Notes: generated from the letters alone by a model not told the origin. Positions 17,384 to 25,121 are shown, counted from the first letter of the stretch. The stretch is DNA of 64,000 nucleotides from Robiginitalea myxolifaciens (GCF_900115205.1 NZ_FOYQ01000001.1:124001-188000), one strand, 5' to 3'. Numbers and translations are program-made.

Positions 17384-18052
17384 ATGCAAAAAATATTATA
17401 TACGCTATTACTTACCTTTTTTATAACCTCAGGATTTAGCCAGCAAATACGCCCGGAACGATCGCAATTCGAACATCGCGATAAGCTTCGGCCTGCTTGG
17501 CGGGTAGAACTGGCACCCTCCCCTGACCCATTAAAGGAGGCTTGGATAGATTTCCTTAAGGATAAGTACGATGTGAAGTTACGGGGAATGGGGTTGTTTG
17601 CGAACAAAGAGTTGCTCAGTGCCGAGGAAGTAGTATTTAAAAAACTTTCGGCAAAAGAACTCGATTTCTACACTGAAGTGACTGCAACACAATACGGTTC
17701 CCAGATGGTTGTATTTGCAGCCCCCGGATACGACATTTACCTGGGGAATAAAGGCTACAAGAAAGAATTTAAGATTCTGGAAGGTATACTTAAGGAGTTC
17801 ATAGCTACTGTGGTCCCAAAGATGCAACGGGAGAAAATAGCAGAGACGGAAGAATCCATTGAGGAATTGGAGGAAAATACCAAAGACCTGGAAGAAGAGA
17901 TTACCGAAGCCCAGGAGGAGATTACTTCCCTCGAGGAATCAATCACTGAAATGCAGACTGCTATGGAAGAGAAATTGAAGGCCCTTGAAGAAGCGCGAAT
18001 TCGCCTGACTGAGCAACAAAGCCGACTGAAATACCTGAAGGGAAATCAATAA
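17384..18052 (+). CDS. Secreted protein with C-terminal coiled coil, function unknown
   Basis: This 222-residue protein has a signal peptide (MQKILYTLLLTFFITSGFSQ). Residues 21-140 form a mixed alpha/beta domain without a recognised motif. Residues 145-220 are a highly charged coiled coil (EESIEELEENTKDLEEEITE and similar) with regular heptads. It is probably periplasmic or outer-membrane associated. The start ATG at 17384 follows an AT-rich stretch with TTGC about 20 bases upstream of TATATTATTG, a partial promoter match. The gene is divergent from the AraC regulator. I do not recognise the family. Confidence 0.7.
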   Translation: MQKILYTLLLTFFITSGFSQQIRPERSQFEHRDKLRPAWRVELAPSPDPLKEAWIDFLKDKYDVKLRGMGLFANKELLSAEEVVFKKLSAKELDFYTEVTATQYGSQMVVFAAPGYDIYLGNKGYKKEFKILEGILKEFIATVVPKMQREKIAETEESIEELEENTKDLEEEITEAQEEITSLEESITEMQTAMEEKLKALEEARIRLTEQQSRLKYLKGNQ

Positions 18053-18142
18053 ACACCACACCCCTATTCCGTTTATTTAACAATTCATCCCGGGAAACCG
18101 ACAATCCACTCCTTCTTCTTTTCCAGAGGTTAATGCCTGTTA

Positions 18143-18150
18143 TATGTTTG
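18143..18150 (+). promoter_or_regulatory. -7 element upstream of a 37-codon ORF
   Basis: TATGTTTG matches the Bacteroidota -7 consensus TAnnTTTG exactly; a TTTTC about 19 bases upstream is a weak -33 element. Transcription would start near 18157, leaving a 36-base leader before the ATG at 18193. Confidence 0.5.
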
Positions 18151-18192
18151 TCCTGTAATCATCAATCAATTGTCAATCAAAAAACAACAGTC

Positions 18193-18306
18193 ATGAAAAC
18201 TTTTAAAAGCATTACACCAACAGAAAACCGAAGATTTACGTATTTCTCAAGCTTTAAAAACAGCAAACGCATTCGCTGGACTGAGTCCCGAAACTACGTT
18301 TACTAA
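18193..18306 (+). CDS. Possible small basic protein (37 residues)
   Basis: In the 345-base gap between the coiled-coil gene and the reductase gene, an ATG at 18193 opens a 37-codon frame beginning MKTFKSITPTENRRFTYFSS and ending ESRNYVY. It is strongly basic and rich in aromatic residues, with no membrane segment. An exact -7 promoter element lies 43-50 bases upstream, and the start follows an A-rich leader, as for real genes here. Too short for reliable coding statistics, it may be a small DNA- or RNA-binding or ribosome-associated protein; that is speculation. The rest of this gap shows promoter elements only. Confidence 0.45.
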   Translation: MKTFKSITPTENRRFTYFSSFKNSKRIRWTESRNYVY

Positions 18307-18358
18307 AATGCCTGCTAAAAACCGTGCGTTAGCCACAGCAGGACCTTAACTTTCCCAG

Positions 18359-18366
18359 TATCTTTG
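18359..18366 (+). promoter_or_regulatory. -7 element of the reductase gene
   Basis: TATCTTTG is an exact TAnnTTTG match placed 31 bases before the ATG at 18398. A clear -33 partner is not seen at the expected distance. Confidence 0.5.
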
Positions 18367-18397
18367 CACTGAAATTTCAAAGGTGTTATACAGACAT

Positions 18398-18913
18398 ATG
18401 AATCGAAGTGTAATTATACTGGGAAGCGCACGAGGCGACGGGGAAACCTTCTTACTGGCCAATTATGTGGCTGAGCAACTGGAAATTCCCCTGATCAAAC
18501 TCAATGAAAAGAATTTCGGCGACTACGACTACAATTATCAGAATCAGGACGATGATTTCTTCCCCCTGATCTCCGAAATCATTGAGAATTACGACACCCT
18601 AATTTTTGCCACCCCCGTTTACTGGTATAGTATGAGCGCTATCATGAAGCGTTTCTTTGACCGCTTTTCGGACCTGATCAGAATCCACAAGGAAACTGGC
18701 CGACAACTTCGAGGGAAGCGCATTGCCGTCATAAGTAGTGCCTCCGAACACGAACTCAAAGACGGATTTTTGATGCCTTTTCAGGAATCGGCCAAATACC
18801 TGGGGATGACCTATACTTCAAATGTGCATGGCTGGGTGGAAAATGGGGCTTTACCCGAGCCTGTTATCGCCAGGTTGAATTCATTTTGCAGCCGGTTTAA
18901 GGAAGAGATTTGA
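18398..18913 (+). CDS. NAD(P)H-dependent FMN reductase / flavodoxin-fold protein
   Basis: This 171-residue protein has the NADPH-dependent FMN reductase pattern. A first strand and phosphate loop IILGSARGDGETFLL bind FMN phosphate, TLIFATPVYWYSMSAIMKRF contacts the isoalloxazine ring, and GKRIAVISSASEHE forms the next strand. It should reduce flavin, quinone or similar acceptors in the cytosol. The start at 18398 is preferred to the slightly longer frame because it begins directly at the first strand and fits the promoter. The last 33 bases overlap the end of the convergent CPBP gene. Confidence 0.88.
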   Translation: MNRSVIILGSARGDGETFLLANYVAEQLEIPLIKLNEKNFGDYDYNYQNQDDDFFPLISEIIENYDTLIFATPVYWYSMSAIMKRFFDRFSDLIRIHKETGRQLRGKRIAVISSASEHELKDGFLMPFQESAKYLGMTYTSNVHGWVENGALPEPVIARLNSFCSRFKEEI

Positions 18914-19666
18914 TCGGTTGATTGCAAGGGGAATGCCCCTGAACCTTTTATAGCCAATTGTGCCCCCAATAACAAGGGCAATCGTTATGAGTCGGAATAT
19001 GTTGGGGTAAACGTCGCCCAGGGCATTGGAACTCACATCAAAAAGATCCCAGGCCAGATTCATAAAGGCGTGGAGGAAGATCGCAACCCAAAGATTAAAG
19101 CCCCATTCCACATAGACCCAGGCGAATAAGAATCCCCCCAAAAAGGTAACCAGGAATATTCCTATAAGCTCGGAAATTTCGCTGCTTTGGTAAAGGTGGA
19201 CCAAACCAAAAAGCAAGGCCCCTAAGAAGACTGAAGGGATAAAGCCCAAACGGGTACCCCGATAGAGGTTACCAAACAGAAATCCCCTGAAAAATAATTC
19301 TTCGAAAAATCCGGCCGCTACCACCGTTATCAGGAACTTATCCACCCCTAAATCCTCATTGAACGCCATGGTAAAGCCAAAACCCAAAAACATGGGCAAG
19401 GTGCAGATCAAAGCAAAAACCAACGCCCGCAGCACAGACTGATCCAAACCGAAATTCCGGAGCAGGCTGTATTTCGGGAACAAAAACTGGATCGCTATAT
19501 ACAGCGGTAATCCGGATAGTAAATACGTGAGGTTATGGCTTAGCCCCAGTTGTCCTGTTAGTTCCAGCAACCAAAATCGCAGCTCCCCGAAATACATTTC
19601 GTCCAGGATATAGTACAATGCAAAAGTCAGGAGGGTAATGAGGATTACTACAAGTGGCTTTTTCAT
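18881..19666 (-). CDS. CPBP family intramembrane metalloprotease
   Basis: This 261-residue multi-pass membrane protein has the CPBP (CAAX protease / bacteriocin-processing, Abi) motifs. E122-E123 and R127 lie in EELFFRGFLFG, H157 in FGLVHLYQ, and H199 with N203 in FLHAFMN. These residues form the glutamate/histidine metal or proton site in the membrane. The family cleaves prenylated or membrane peptides, or acts in immunity to bacteriocins; the substrate here is unknown. It overlaps the convergent reductase gene by 33 bases at the 3' end. The start ATG at 19666 directly precedes a hydrophobic helix. Confidence 0.9.
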   Translation of the reverse strand: MKKPLVVILITLLTFALYYILDEMYFGELRFWLLELTGQLGLSHNLTYLLSGLPLYIAIQFLFPKYSLLRNFGLDQSVLRALVFALICTLPMFLGFGFTMAFNEDLGVDKFLITVVAAGFFEELFFRGFLFGNLYRGTRLGFIPSVFLGALLFGLVHLYQSSEISELIGIFLVTFLGGFLFAWVYVEWGFNLWVAIFLHAFMNLAWDLFDVSSNALGDVYPNIFRLITIALVIGGTIGYKRFRGIPLAINRSNLFLKPAAK

Positions 19667-19729
19667 ATCCGGAAGTTTAGTGGCTATAGGTATAGACGTA
19701 AACTTCTAAGATAAGGCTGCCTGAAACAA

Positions 19730-19756
19730 TAAAAAACCCCGGGAAAATTCCCGGGG
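19730..19756 (-). terminator. Terminator of the TPR/DUF4331/HupE/DUF4198 operon
   Basis: CCCCGGGAA (19737-19745) and TTCCCGGGG (19748-19756) form a perfect 9-bp stem. Read on the minus strand it is followed by TTTTTT, 40 bases beyond the stop of the TPR lipoprotein gene. Confidence 0.88.
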
Positions 19757-19795
19757 TACAACCAACAACAATCAATCTAACAAGAATCGCAAACC

Positions 19796-21070
19796 CTAAA
19801 GGCTGCGAATCTTTCTTTCAGAAGCAGGGCCGAGTTCGTAAACGGCACCTTCCAATTCCTCTTTCAGAACCAGTGCTTCTTTGTGATTTCCCGTGGCATT
19901 TAAAATTTCTGCGGCCGTAAGCAAAATCCCAGGTTCATGAGTTTTGCCCAGAATATTGTCCCTTACCAGAACAAGAGCCTGTTGCTTTTGCCCTTGCTTG
20001 AGCAAAACCCTGGCCAGTAATTCATAAGATTCCGGGGTAGGCCGATTGGATACCTCTTCTGCCGCTAACTCAAAGGCCTTATCGTAATCTGATAGTTCCT
20101 CCAGGTAATAATCTACTTCGGGGACGTTGTACATTACCCCGTATGCCGGATGGTCAGCCGCCTTGTGGAATTTAAACATGTAGTCTTTGCTTTCGGGGAT
20201 ATTTCCCATGAACTCAGCAATTTCAGCGCGTAACAACCATAAATCCGGAGATTGATATCCCTGATCTATAGCATCGAGAATTCGCATGGCCTCCTGTGGT
20301 TTGCGTTCGTAGGAAAATAAGATCCAGGCGATTCCTTTTTTGGCATAGGCATTCTGAGGATCTATTTCCAGGGCTTTCAGATAAAACTCATAAGAATCCT
20401 GGATGCGGCCTGCATGTCCGTAATAATCAGCCAGGTTGGTGTACGACCAAAGCTGCAGACTCCGCTTGCCCGAAGATTCCGCGCGGGCAAGGGCCTTTTC
20501 CATAAAACGAATGGTGGTGTCCAGATCGCCGCGATAATCATTCCACTTGGCATTGCGAATCAGATATCCGAAGTCGGACATGTTCTGGATACTGTCCAGA
20601 TTTCTTTTGGCCTCATCGTAATTCCCCAATTCCATGTGCACGTCAAAAAGCAAGGCGCGATTTTCCTTGGACCCGGGATACAGGTCATTGGCTTTATGGG
20701 CCAGTTCCAGGGCTTCGGGGAAGCGATGCTGGCTTATATAATTACGCGCCAGGGAACGGATATAAGCCTCCTTATCGATATTGGCGACCTCAACAGCTCG
20801 CTCCAGGGCCTGCTCCGCTTTTTTCAGGTATTCGACCTTTCCTGTGGCCTGAAAATAGCGGTTGTATTCTCCGGAAACTACTGCAAAACTTAGGGTCTCC
20901 AGACTATCGGGCGTGATCTTGGAATTCCACAATTCAAAGTACCGGGAGGTGGTTTGTGGACGTTCAGCCGCGAGGTAATCGTTGTAATCTGCGGGGTTGG
21001 AAGTAAAGTTTGGTTCCCCCTGGCAGGAAAGCAGGAGGATGGAAATGAAAACTGAGATTGAAAATTTCAT
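19796..21070 (-). CDS. TPR-repeat lipoprotein
   Basis: This 424-residue protein has a lipoprotein signal ending LLLSC (C16). From about residue 70 it is made of helical pairs with TPR features, such as EYLKKAEQALERAVEVANID, NYISQHRFPEALELAHKAND and DSYEFYLKALEIDPQNAYAK. It probably is a periplasmic-facing scaffold at a membrane. It is the last gene of the DUF4198-HupE-DUF4331-DUF4331-TPR run, 76 bases after the preceding stop, and a strong terminator follows. A TPR lipoprotein recurring with secreted DUF4331 proteins would fit a role in assembly or quality control of this envelope system; this is inference. Confidence 0.88.
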   Translation of the reverse strand: MKFSISVFISILLLSCQGEPNFTSNPADYNDYLAAERPQTTSRYFELWNSKITPDSLETLSFAVVSGEYNRYFQATGKVEYLKKAEQALERAVEVANIDKEAYIRSLARNYISQHRFPEALELAHKANDLYPGSKENRALLFDVHMELGNYDEAKRNLDSIQNMSDFGYLIRNAKWNDYRGDLDTTIRFMEKALARAESSGKRSLQLWSYTNLADYYGHAGRIQDSYEFYLKALEIDPQNAYAKKGIAWILFSYERKPQEAMRILDAIDQGYQSPDLWLLRAEIAEFMGNIPESKDYMFKFHKAADHPAYGVMYNVPEVDYYLEELSDYDKAFELAAEEVSNRPTPESYELLARVLLKQGQKQQALVLVRDNILGKTHEPGILLTAAEILNATGNHKEALVLKEELEGAVYELGPASERKIRSL

Positions 21071-21146
21071 TGGGTTGTCTTTTGTTGATTAAAAAGGGAG
21101 CAGGCGGGGGCATTGCCCACTCCCTTCGCTTTTTCACAGCAATTAT

Positions 21147-21920
21147 TTATTCCGGGTTGCCCAGGTAAGGGAAGGTATCAGAAATGGTGGCGGTGAGGCT
21201 TACGCCATCCGTAACCAGTAGCGGTAAACCGCCTTCTCCGTTAAAACGGGCGCCATCACCTCCTCCGAAAAGCAGGATCAGGCTTACATCGATTACATCG
21301 TCTTGCGGGGTACGTCCGGTAAGGCCAACAGCTCCTTCATAATTCGGGGCGCCATTTCCCGGGTTAAAATAGGTTGTCGGCACATCCGGAGCTACTTCCA
21401 GTACATCGCTGGCCAGCACGGTAGTCAAAACCGTAGCCGAAACCGGGTTATTGGTAAACCCATCGTCCGCCGGTCCATTGAGGATATCCCCGAGGATGTT
21501 GGGTTGGTAATCCACGTCGGCAGCAGTAAGTCCTAAGGCTACCGCATAGGCATCGTGCAAACCTTCGAGTTGGGCTTCGAAATTTGCCTGGAACAGCATG
21601 CCCATTTCGGAAGGGATACTGGTATTGTGCTGGTTCTTAAGCTCTCCCGTTGCGCTGAATACCGTATTGATTCCGGGACGGCCCATAAAATCGACTTGCA
21701 CGAAGGTGCCTGAAAAATCCGGGTCCATTCCCATAGTCTCACACGGGGTGCAGGAACCGCCGCAGTCAATTCCGGTTTCATCGCCATTCATGGTGCCATC
21801 GTTACAAGTGGCCATGGGCTCGCCGGGTTGCATAATCTCATCATCGTCATTGCTGCAGGAAGCCAGTAAGGCTACCAGTGCCAAGGTCGATAGTGCGTAT
21901 TTTATATTGTAAAATTTCAT
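21147..21920 (-). CDS. DUF4331-like lipoprotein with a Cys-rich segment
   Basis: The gene encodes 257 residues with a lipoprotein signal ending LLASC (C22), then an acidic spacer (SNDDDE). A motif with four cysteines follows at about 38-60: C-NDGTMNGDETGIDCGGSC-PC. This motif recurs in secreted Bacteroidota proteins. The remainder (DFSGTFVQVDFMGRPGINTV, later SATVLTTVLASDVLEV) resembles the C-terminal part of DUF4331 proteins. It seems to be the second half of a split DUF4331 system, encoded 20 bases after the first half. The function is unknown; the four cysteines could be disulfides or metal ligands. Confidence 0.78.
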   Translation of the reverse strand: MKFYNIKYALSTLALVALLASCSNDDDEIMQPGEPMATCNDGTMNGDETGIDCGGSCTPCETMGMDPDFSGTFVQVDFMGRPGINTVFSATGELKNQHNTSIPSEMGMLFQANFEAQLEGLHDAYAVALGLTAADVDYQPNILGDILNGPADDGFTNNPVSATVLTTVLASDVLEVAPDVPTTYFNPGNGAPNYEGAVGLTGRTPQDDVIDVSLILLFGGGDGARFNGEGGLPLLVTDGVSLTATISDTFPYLGNPE

Positions 21921-21940
21921 CTGTTTCTATTTTAGATTTC

Positions 21941-22624
21941 TTATTGTCTTCTGTTTGTGGTGACCCAGGTCTTATAGACCGGAATTCCCAATACGTTTGT
22001 GGCTGTCGTTTCCCCTAACAGGCTGTTTGGGATTTCCACCGCAATGGTCATGGTATTGGCCCCATCAAAGGTGTCCATACCTGGGTTGTTAAAGCCCGAG
22101 TTGTCTTCCGGGCTGGGCGCAACCACCTCATTGAAGCGGAAGAAATCAAAGTAAAAGGGATCCTGTCGCGGTCCGGCAAATAAGGAAACGCCATTCGCAG
22201 TAGTTTCGACGATCGCAGTGCCTACCGATATCTCTACATTACCCAGTGGGGAATCAGTGGCTACCTGGCTGCTGAGCCCGGTACTCGAAGGAGCAACCGG
22301 TCCAAAAAAGTACATCCGGCCGTCGCGGGGGATCGCCTGGATCACTAAATCTTCTACCAGGTCGTCATCAGTGTCAATGTTGATTTCGGTAAGCACATCC
22401 TCGTCGAATGTCCCATAAGCGAGTTCAGGTAGTACGTCGGATTGGAGGTCTACCAAAAAAACGGTGTTGTCCGAGCCGGCTGCAGGTTCAAAGGCAAAGT
22501 AGTCTGCAATATCTGCAGTGGTGCCCATGGAGTCCGGGGCGTCGATGTGGTCGGCGGCTACAAATATTCCAGTAGCCACTACCAGGAGACCAGCCCCGAT
22601 AATTGTTTTAGTCGATTTTCTCAT
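21941..22624 (-). CDS. DUF4331 family secreted protein
   Basis: This 227-residue protein has a signal peptide (TKTIIGAGLLVVATGIFVAA) followed by DHIDAPDSMGTTADIADYFA, the start of DUF4331 domains. GVSLFAGPRQDPFYFDFFRF and MTIAVEIPNSLLG are the other conserved DUF4331 blocks. It is shorter than a usual DUF4331 protein and lacks the C-terminal half, which appears in the next gene. DUF4331 proteins are extracytoplasmic, beta-rich and biochemically uncharacterised. It follows the HupE-like permease gene by 79 bases on the same strand. Confidence 0.85.
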   Translation of the reverse strand: MRKSTKTIIGAGLLVVATGIFVAADHIDAPDSMGTTADIADYFAFEPAAGSDNTVFLVDLQSDVLPELAYGTFDEDVLTEINIDTDDDLVEDLVIQAIPRDGRMYFFGPVAPSSTGLSSQVATDSPLGNVEISVGTAIVETTANGVSLFAGPRQDPFYFDFFRFNEVVAPSPEDNSGFNNPGMDTFDGANTMTIAVEIPNSLLGETTATNVLGIPVYKTWVTTNRRQ

Positions 22625-22703
22625 TGTAAGGATTTTAATTGTTTACCCTTACCTACGAGATCAAAACCAGAAGGTTTGGTTTTGCTGAAAAAACTTTTGG
22701 AAT

Positions 22704-23393
22704 TTAATGTGCCCCGGAGAAGTAACCGTAGAGTTGGTAGGCCGTGAGCCCGATTCCTGCAATAACCAGATAAACATTCGCCGCTTTGAAGAAAGCCGAA
22801 TAACTATCGAATTTACGCCAGCGATCGATCAGGAAAATGATAGGAATTAGTGCAGCAACCTGTCCCAATTCTACCCCGAGGTTAAAACTCAGGATCTTGG
22901 CGAGCAAATCTTCGCTGCCCATGGCAAAGGATTGCAGGCGGGTGGAAAGTCCGAAGCCGTGGATAAGCCCGAATACAAAGACCATGAATAAGAGATTCGG
23001 AGATTTCGTTTTGAAAACCTTTTCGAATCCCCCTAAATTTTCAAATCCTTTATACAGCACACTCATTCCAATGACGGCATCTATAAGATGCTCATTGGCC
23101 TGTAACCCGAGATAAGTAGCTCCGGTTAACGTAATGCTATGTCCTATGGTAAAAACGGTAATAAACTTCAGGATATCCCGAAAACCCGTCAGGAAAAAGA
23201 TTACCCCGGCCAGGAACAGTAAATGGTCATATCCGGTGACCATGTGCTTTGCACCCACCCAGATGTAGGACCACAATCCACCCTGATCCAGGATTTGCTG
23301 ATCGCCCGAACTTACGTCATGGGCTAGTCCGAGGGCCGGAACTAGGAAAACTGCCAGCAATAAGAGCCTTTTACACTGTTCGGAAATTCGCAT
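22704..23393 (-). CDS. HupE/UreJ family membrane permease
   Basis: This 229-residue protein has a signal-like first helix ending GLAHD and about six further membrane helices. The family motif is present: HMVTGYDHLLFLAGV, with histidine and aspartate expected to bind metal. Additional membrane histidines (FTIGHSITL, GLIHGFGLS) also match the family. HupE and UreJ relatives move nickel or cobalt across membranes. The start at the ATG 23393 is preferred to the GTG at 23402, which directly abuts the DUF4198 stop. Close packing with the histidine-rich DUF4198 protein suggests a joint role in metal uptake. Confidence 0.87.
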   Translation of the reverse strand: MRISEQCKRLLLLAVFLVPALGLAHDVSSGDQQILDQGGLWSYIWVGAKHMVTGYDHLLFLAGVIFFLTGFRDILKFITVFTIGHSITLTGATYLGLQANEHLIDAVIGMSVLYKGFENLGGFEKVFKTKSPNLLFMVFVFGLIHGFGLSTRLQSFAMGSEDLLAKILSFNLGVELGQVAALIPIIFLIDRWRKFDSYSAFFKAANVYLVIAGIGLTAYQLYGYFSGAH

Positions 23394-23402
23394 GCGGAGC
23401 AC

Positions 23403-24560
23403 CTACTTTTTGCGGTTAAAGACAAAGAAAAGGATCAGCACCAGTACAATACTCCCCAACCAGAATATCCAGGAAGGCAGGCCTTCATCTTCATGACTGT
23501 GCGTATCCTCGCCGTGCTCGTGGGCTTCAGCGGCGTGATCGTGGCCTTCGCCAATGGCAAAGGTGAGCGTAGCCCAGTTCGATTCGTGGGTTAGGCCTTC
23601 CTCTTCTACGGTTACCAGGTGGATGGTACGCAGGTACCAAACTCCCGATGCGTCGATTTCCACAGTTAGTTCACCCTGATCGTTAGTACGCAACTGTTGA
23701 ACCCCTTCGGTATGGGTATGTGCTTCTTCATCGTCGTGGGAATGCGTGGTCCCGTCGTCGTGGGTGTGTTCCGCAGGCTCGTTGTGCGAATGCTCTTCTC
23801 CACCGTGGGAATGCGTGGTCCCATCGTCGTGGGTATGCTCTGCAGGTTCGTCGTGGGAATGCGTGGTCCCATCATCGTGGGTGTGTTCTCCAGAAGCGGC
23901 ATCGCCATGAGCCATTGCTTCCTCCTTTTTACCCACGTAAACCAACTGGTTTGCCAAAGGTTTTCCCTGAAACAACAACTTTACCGGTAGTTGATGTCCC
24001 TTGTGAATTTCGTAAGGGTTCTCCAGCGGGACAAACTCTATGGGGTAGCCCAGTTCCGTTTTCCAGTCCTCGGTCAGGGAATCCCCAACCTGGAAGATTG
24101 TCTTGACGTGTTTGGAATAGCTCTCAACAGCATCCTGCCCCAGGGTACCATTTTCGGTTCGTTGCTGGATCATATCCAGCACGCCGTCGTGCTCCAGGTA
24201 GTTGTTAAAATCTTCGGCCGCCATCTCAATATTGCGCGCCGCAGTGGATACGCCTGCTACCCAGGTTCCAGGATCCCCTGAGGTAAACCGCAAGATGGTC
24301 ACGCTGTCCTTTTCGTACCAATCTGCAGTATCCACCGCAATACGATTGCCATTACCGACCAGGCTCACGTCGAGCATTCTATCCCGGGTAATGACATTTT
24401 CGCTTTTTTCGAAGGTCCCGTTGAAAAGCTCAATCTCGGCCGGGGTACCCGGTTCCAGGAAGAAGCCATCCAGCTTCAGGAACATGTCGTGGCTGGTTAA
24501 TAGGACTAAGGCGCAAAGACCGAGCGCGAATCTTTTCAGGTTAGTGGTGGTAGTAGACAT
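23403..24560 (-). CDS. DUF4198 protein with histidine-rich repeats and C-terminal membrane anchor
   Basis: This 385-residue protein starts with a short hydrophobic signal (FALGLCALVLLTSHDMFLKL). The DUF4198 core follows, with the characteristic early histidine in SHDMFLK and the KGHQLPVKLLFQGKPLANQL segment. Residues about 217-285 contain three copies of HTHDDGTTHSH among other His-x-His pairs, and a second His cluster (GHDHAAEAHEHGEDTHSH) precedes the C-terminal helix WIFWLGSIVLVLILFFVF. DUF4198 proteins are related to periplasmic components of cobalt/nickel uptake. The repeats should bind several divalent metal ions at the outer face of the inner membrane. It is the first gene of the operon, with its own promoter. 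Confidence 0.9.
   Translation of the reverse strand: MSTTTTNLKRFALGLCALVLLTSHDMFLKLDGFFLEPGTPAEIELFNGTFEKSENVITRDRMLDVSLVGNGNRIAVDTADWYEKDSVTILRFTSGDPGTWVAGVSTAARNIEMAAEDFNNYLEHDGVLDMIQQRTENGTLGQDAVESYSKHVKTIFQVGDSLTEDWKTELGYPIEFVPLENPYEIHKGHQLPVKLLFQGKPLANQLVYVGKKEEAMAHGDAASGEHTHDDGTTHSHDEPAEHTHDDGTTHSHGGEEHSHNEPAEHTHDDGTTHSHDDEEAHTHTEGVQQLRTNDQGELTVEIDASGVWYLRTIHLVTVEEEGLTHESNWATLTFAIGEGHDHAAEAHEHGEDTHSHEDEGLPSWIFWLGSIVLVLILFFVFNRKK
23735..23885. repeat. Imperfect repeats encoding the histidine-rich segment
   Basis: Three near-identical 34-base units at 23735-23768, 23804-23837 and 23852-23885 encode HTHDDGTTHSH on the minus strand; they differ at a few third positions. The spacing is unequal (69 and 48 bases between starts). 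Such repeats can expand or contract by slippage, changing metal-binding capacity. Confidence 0.85.
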
Positions 24561-24602
24561 CCTTTGAAAATGATTAAAGAGGTGGATTACAAGCTATGCT
24601 TT

Positions 24603-24634
24603 CAAAGGTAATCGCTGACCCCTTAAAACAAAAA
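24603..24634 (-). promoter_or_regulatory. Promoter of the DUF4198 operon
   Basis: On the minus strand TTTTTG (24634-24629) is followed after 18 bases by TACCTTTG (24610-24603), an exact TAnnTTTG element. The start is expected near 24596, giving a leader of about 36 bases. The T run of the upstream terminator provides the -33 element, so termination and initiation are fused. Confidence 0.65.
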
Positions 24635-24653
24635 TCCCCCTGTGAAAGGGGGA
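24629..24653 (-). terminator. Terminator of the cupredoxin gene
   Basis: ATCCCCC and GGGGGAT form a perfect 7-bp stem around TGTGAAA; on the minus strand it is followed by TTTTTG. It lies 24 bases after the cupredoxin stop and separates that gene from the DUF4198 operon. Confidence 0.85.
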
Positions 24654-24676
24654 TATTTTTGGATAAGTGGCAGGAA

Positions 24677-25078
24677 TTAGTCCACGATAAGCGTGTAATG
24701 GGGTGTAGGATTCAAGGGACAGAAGTAAACATATTCCCCTTTTTCCAGGGTAACTATGTTGGTCTGTGAACTTTCCCCATCATTCACGGTCTTTTTTACA
24801 TAGGCTGCTTTGATATGGTGCGCCTGGTCCGTTTTGCCTTTCGGAGCCAGAACAAATCCAAGTTCGTGATCCACACCCTGATTGGAAATTTCAAAGATAT
24901 AATTGCCGGCTTCCAGGTTCAGGGTCTTGGTGGTGAACTCCCCTTCGGTTTGGGTGAGTTTCACGATTTTGGCCGCTTTCTCCATGCTGGAGTTCATGGC
25001 CATTTTGTCCTGGGCTAACCCGGTTTGGGCAATTAACAGGGCGCCAAATACTACAAGTGATTTTAAAATATTTTTCAT
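24677..25078 (-). CDS. Small secreted cupredoxin-like protein
   Basis: This 133-residue protein has a signal peptide (ILKSLVVFGALLIAQTGLAQ) and a single cupredoxin domain. Likely copper ligands are H71 in GVDHELGF, C120 in YVYFCPLNPTPH and H127 seven residues later. The usual axial methionine after the last histidine is absent, since the chain ends YTLIVD. A methionine-rich stretch after the signal (DKMAMNSSMEK) may also bind Cu(I). It could carry electrons or store copper in the periplasm. It follows the AhpD-like gene by 43 bases and is closed by a terminator. Confidence 0.85.
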   Translation of the reverse strand: MKNILKSLVVFGALLIAQTGLAQDKMAMNSSMEKAAKIVKLTQTEGEFTTKTLNLEAGNYIFEISNQGVDHELGFVLAPKGKTDQAHHIKAAYVKKTVNDGESSQTNIVTLEKGEYVYFCPLNPTPHYTLIVD

Positions 25079-25121
25079 GATCTGAATTTTAATGAGTTTA
25101 TCGTTTTAAGCGTGTTTGTCG

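Noticed and set aside
23735-23885. CRISPR-like direct repeats
   Set aside because: The units are in frame inside a gene, unequally spaced, have no unique spacers of constant length, and no cas genes are nearby.
23697-23990. Open frame on the plus strand opposite the histidine-rich region
   Set aside because: It is antisense to the repeats of the DUF4198 gene; its pattern (repeated VVGMRGP) simply mirrors the His codons, and it has no start context or homology.
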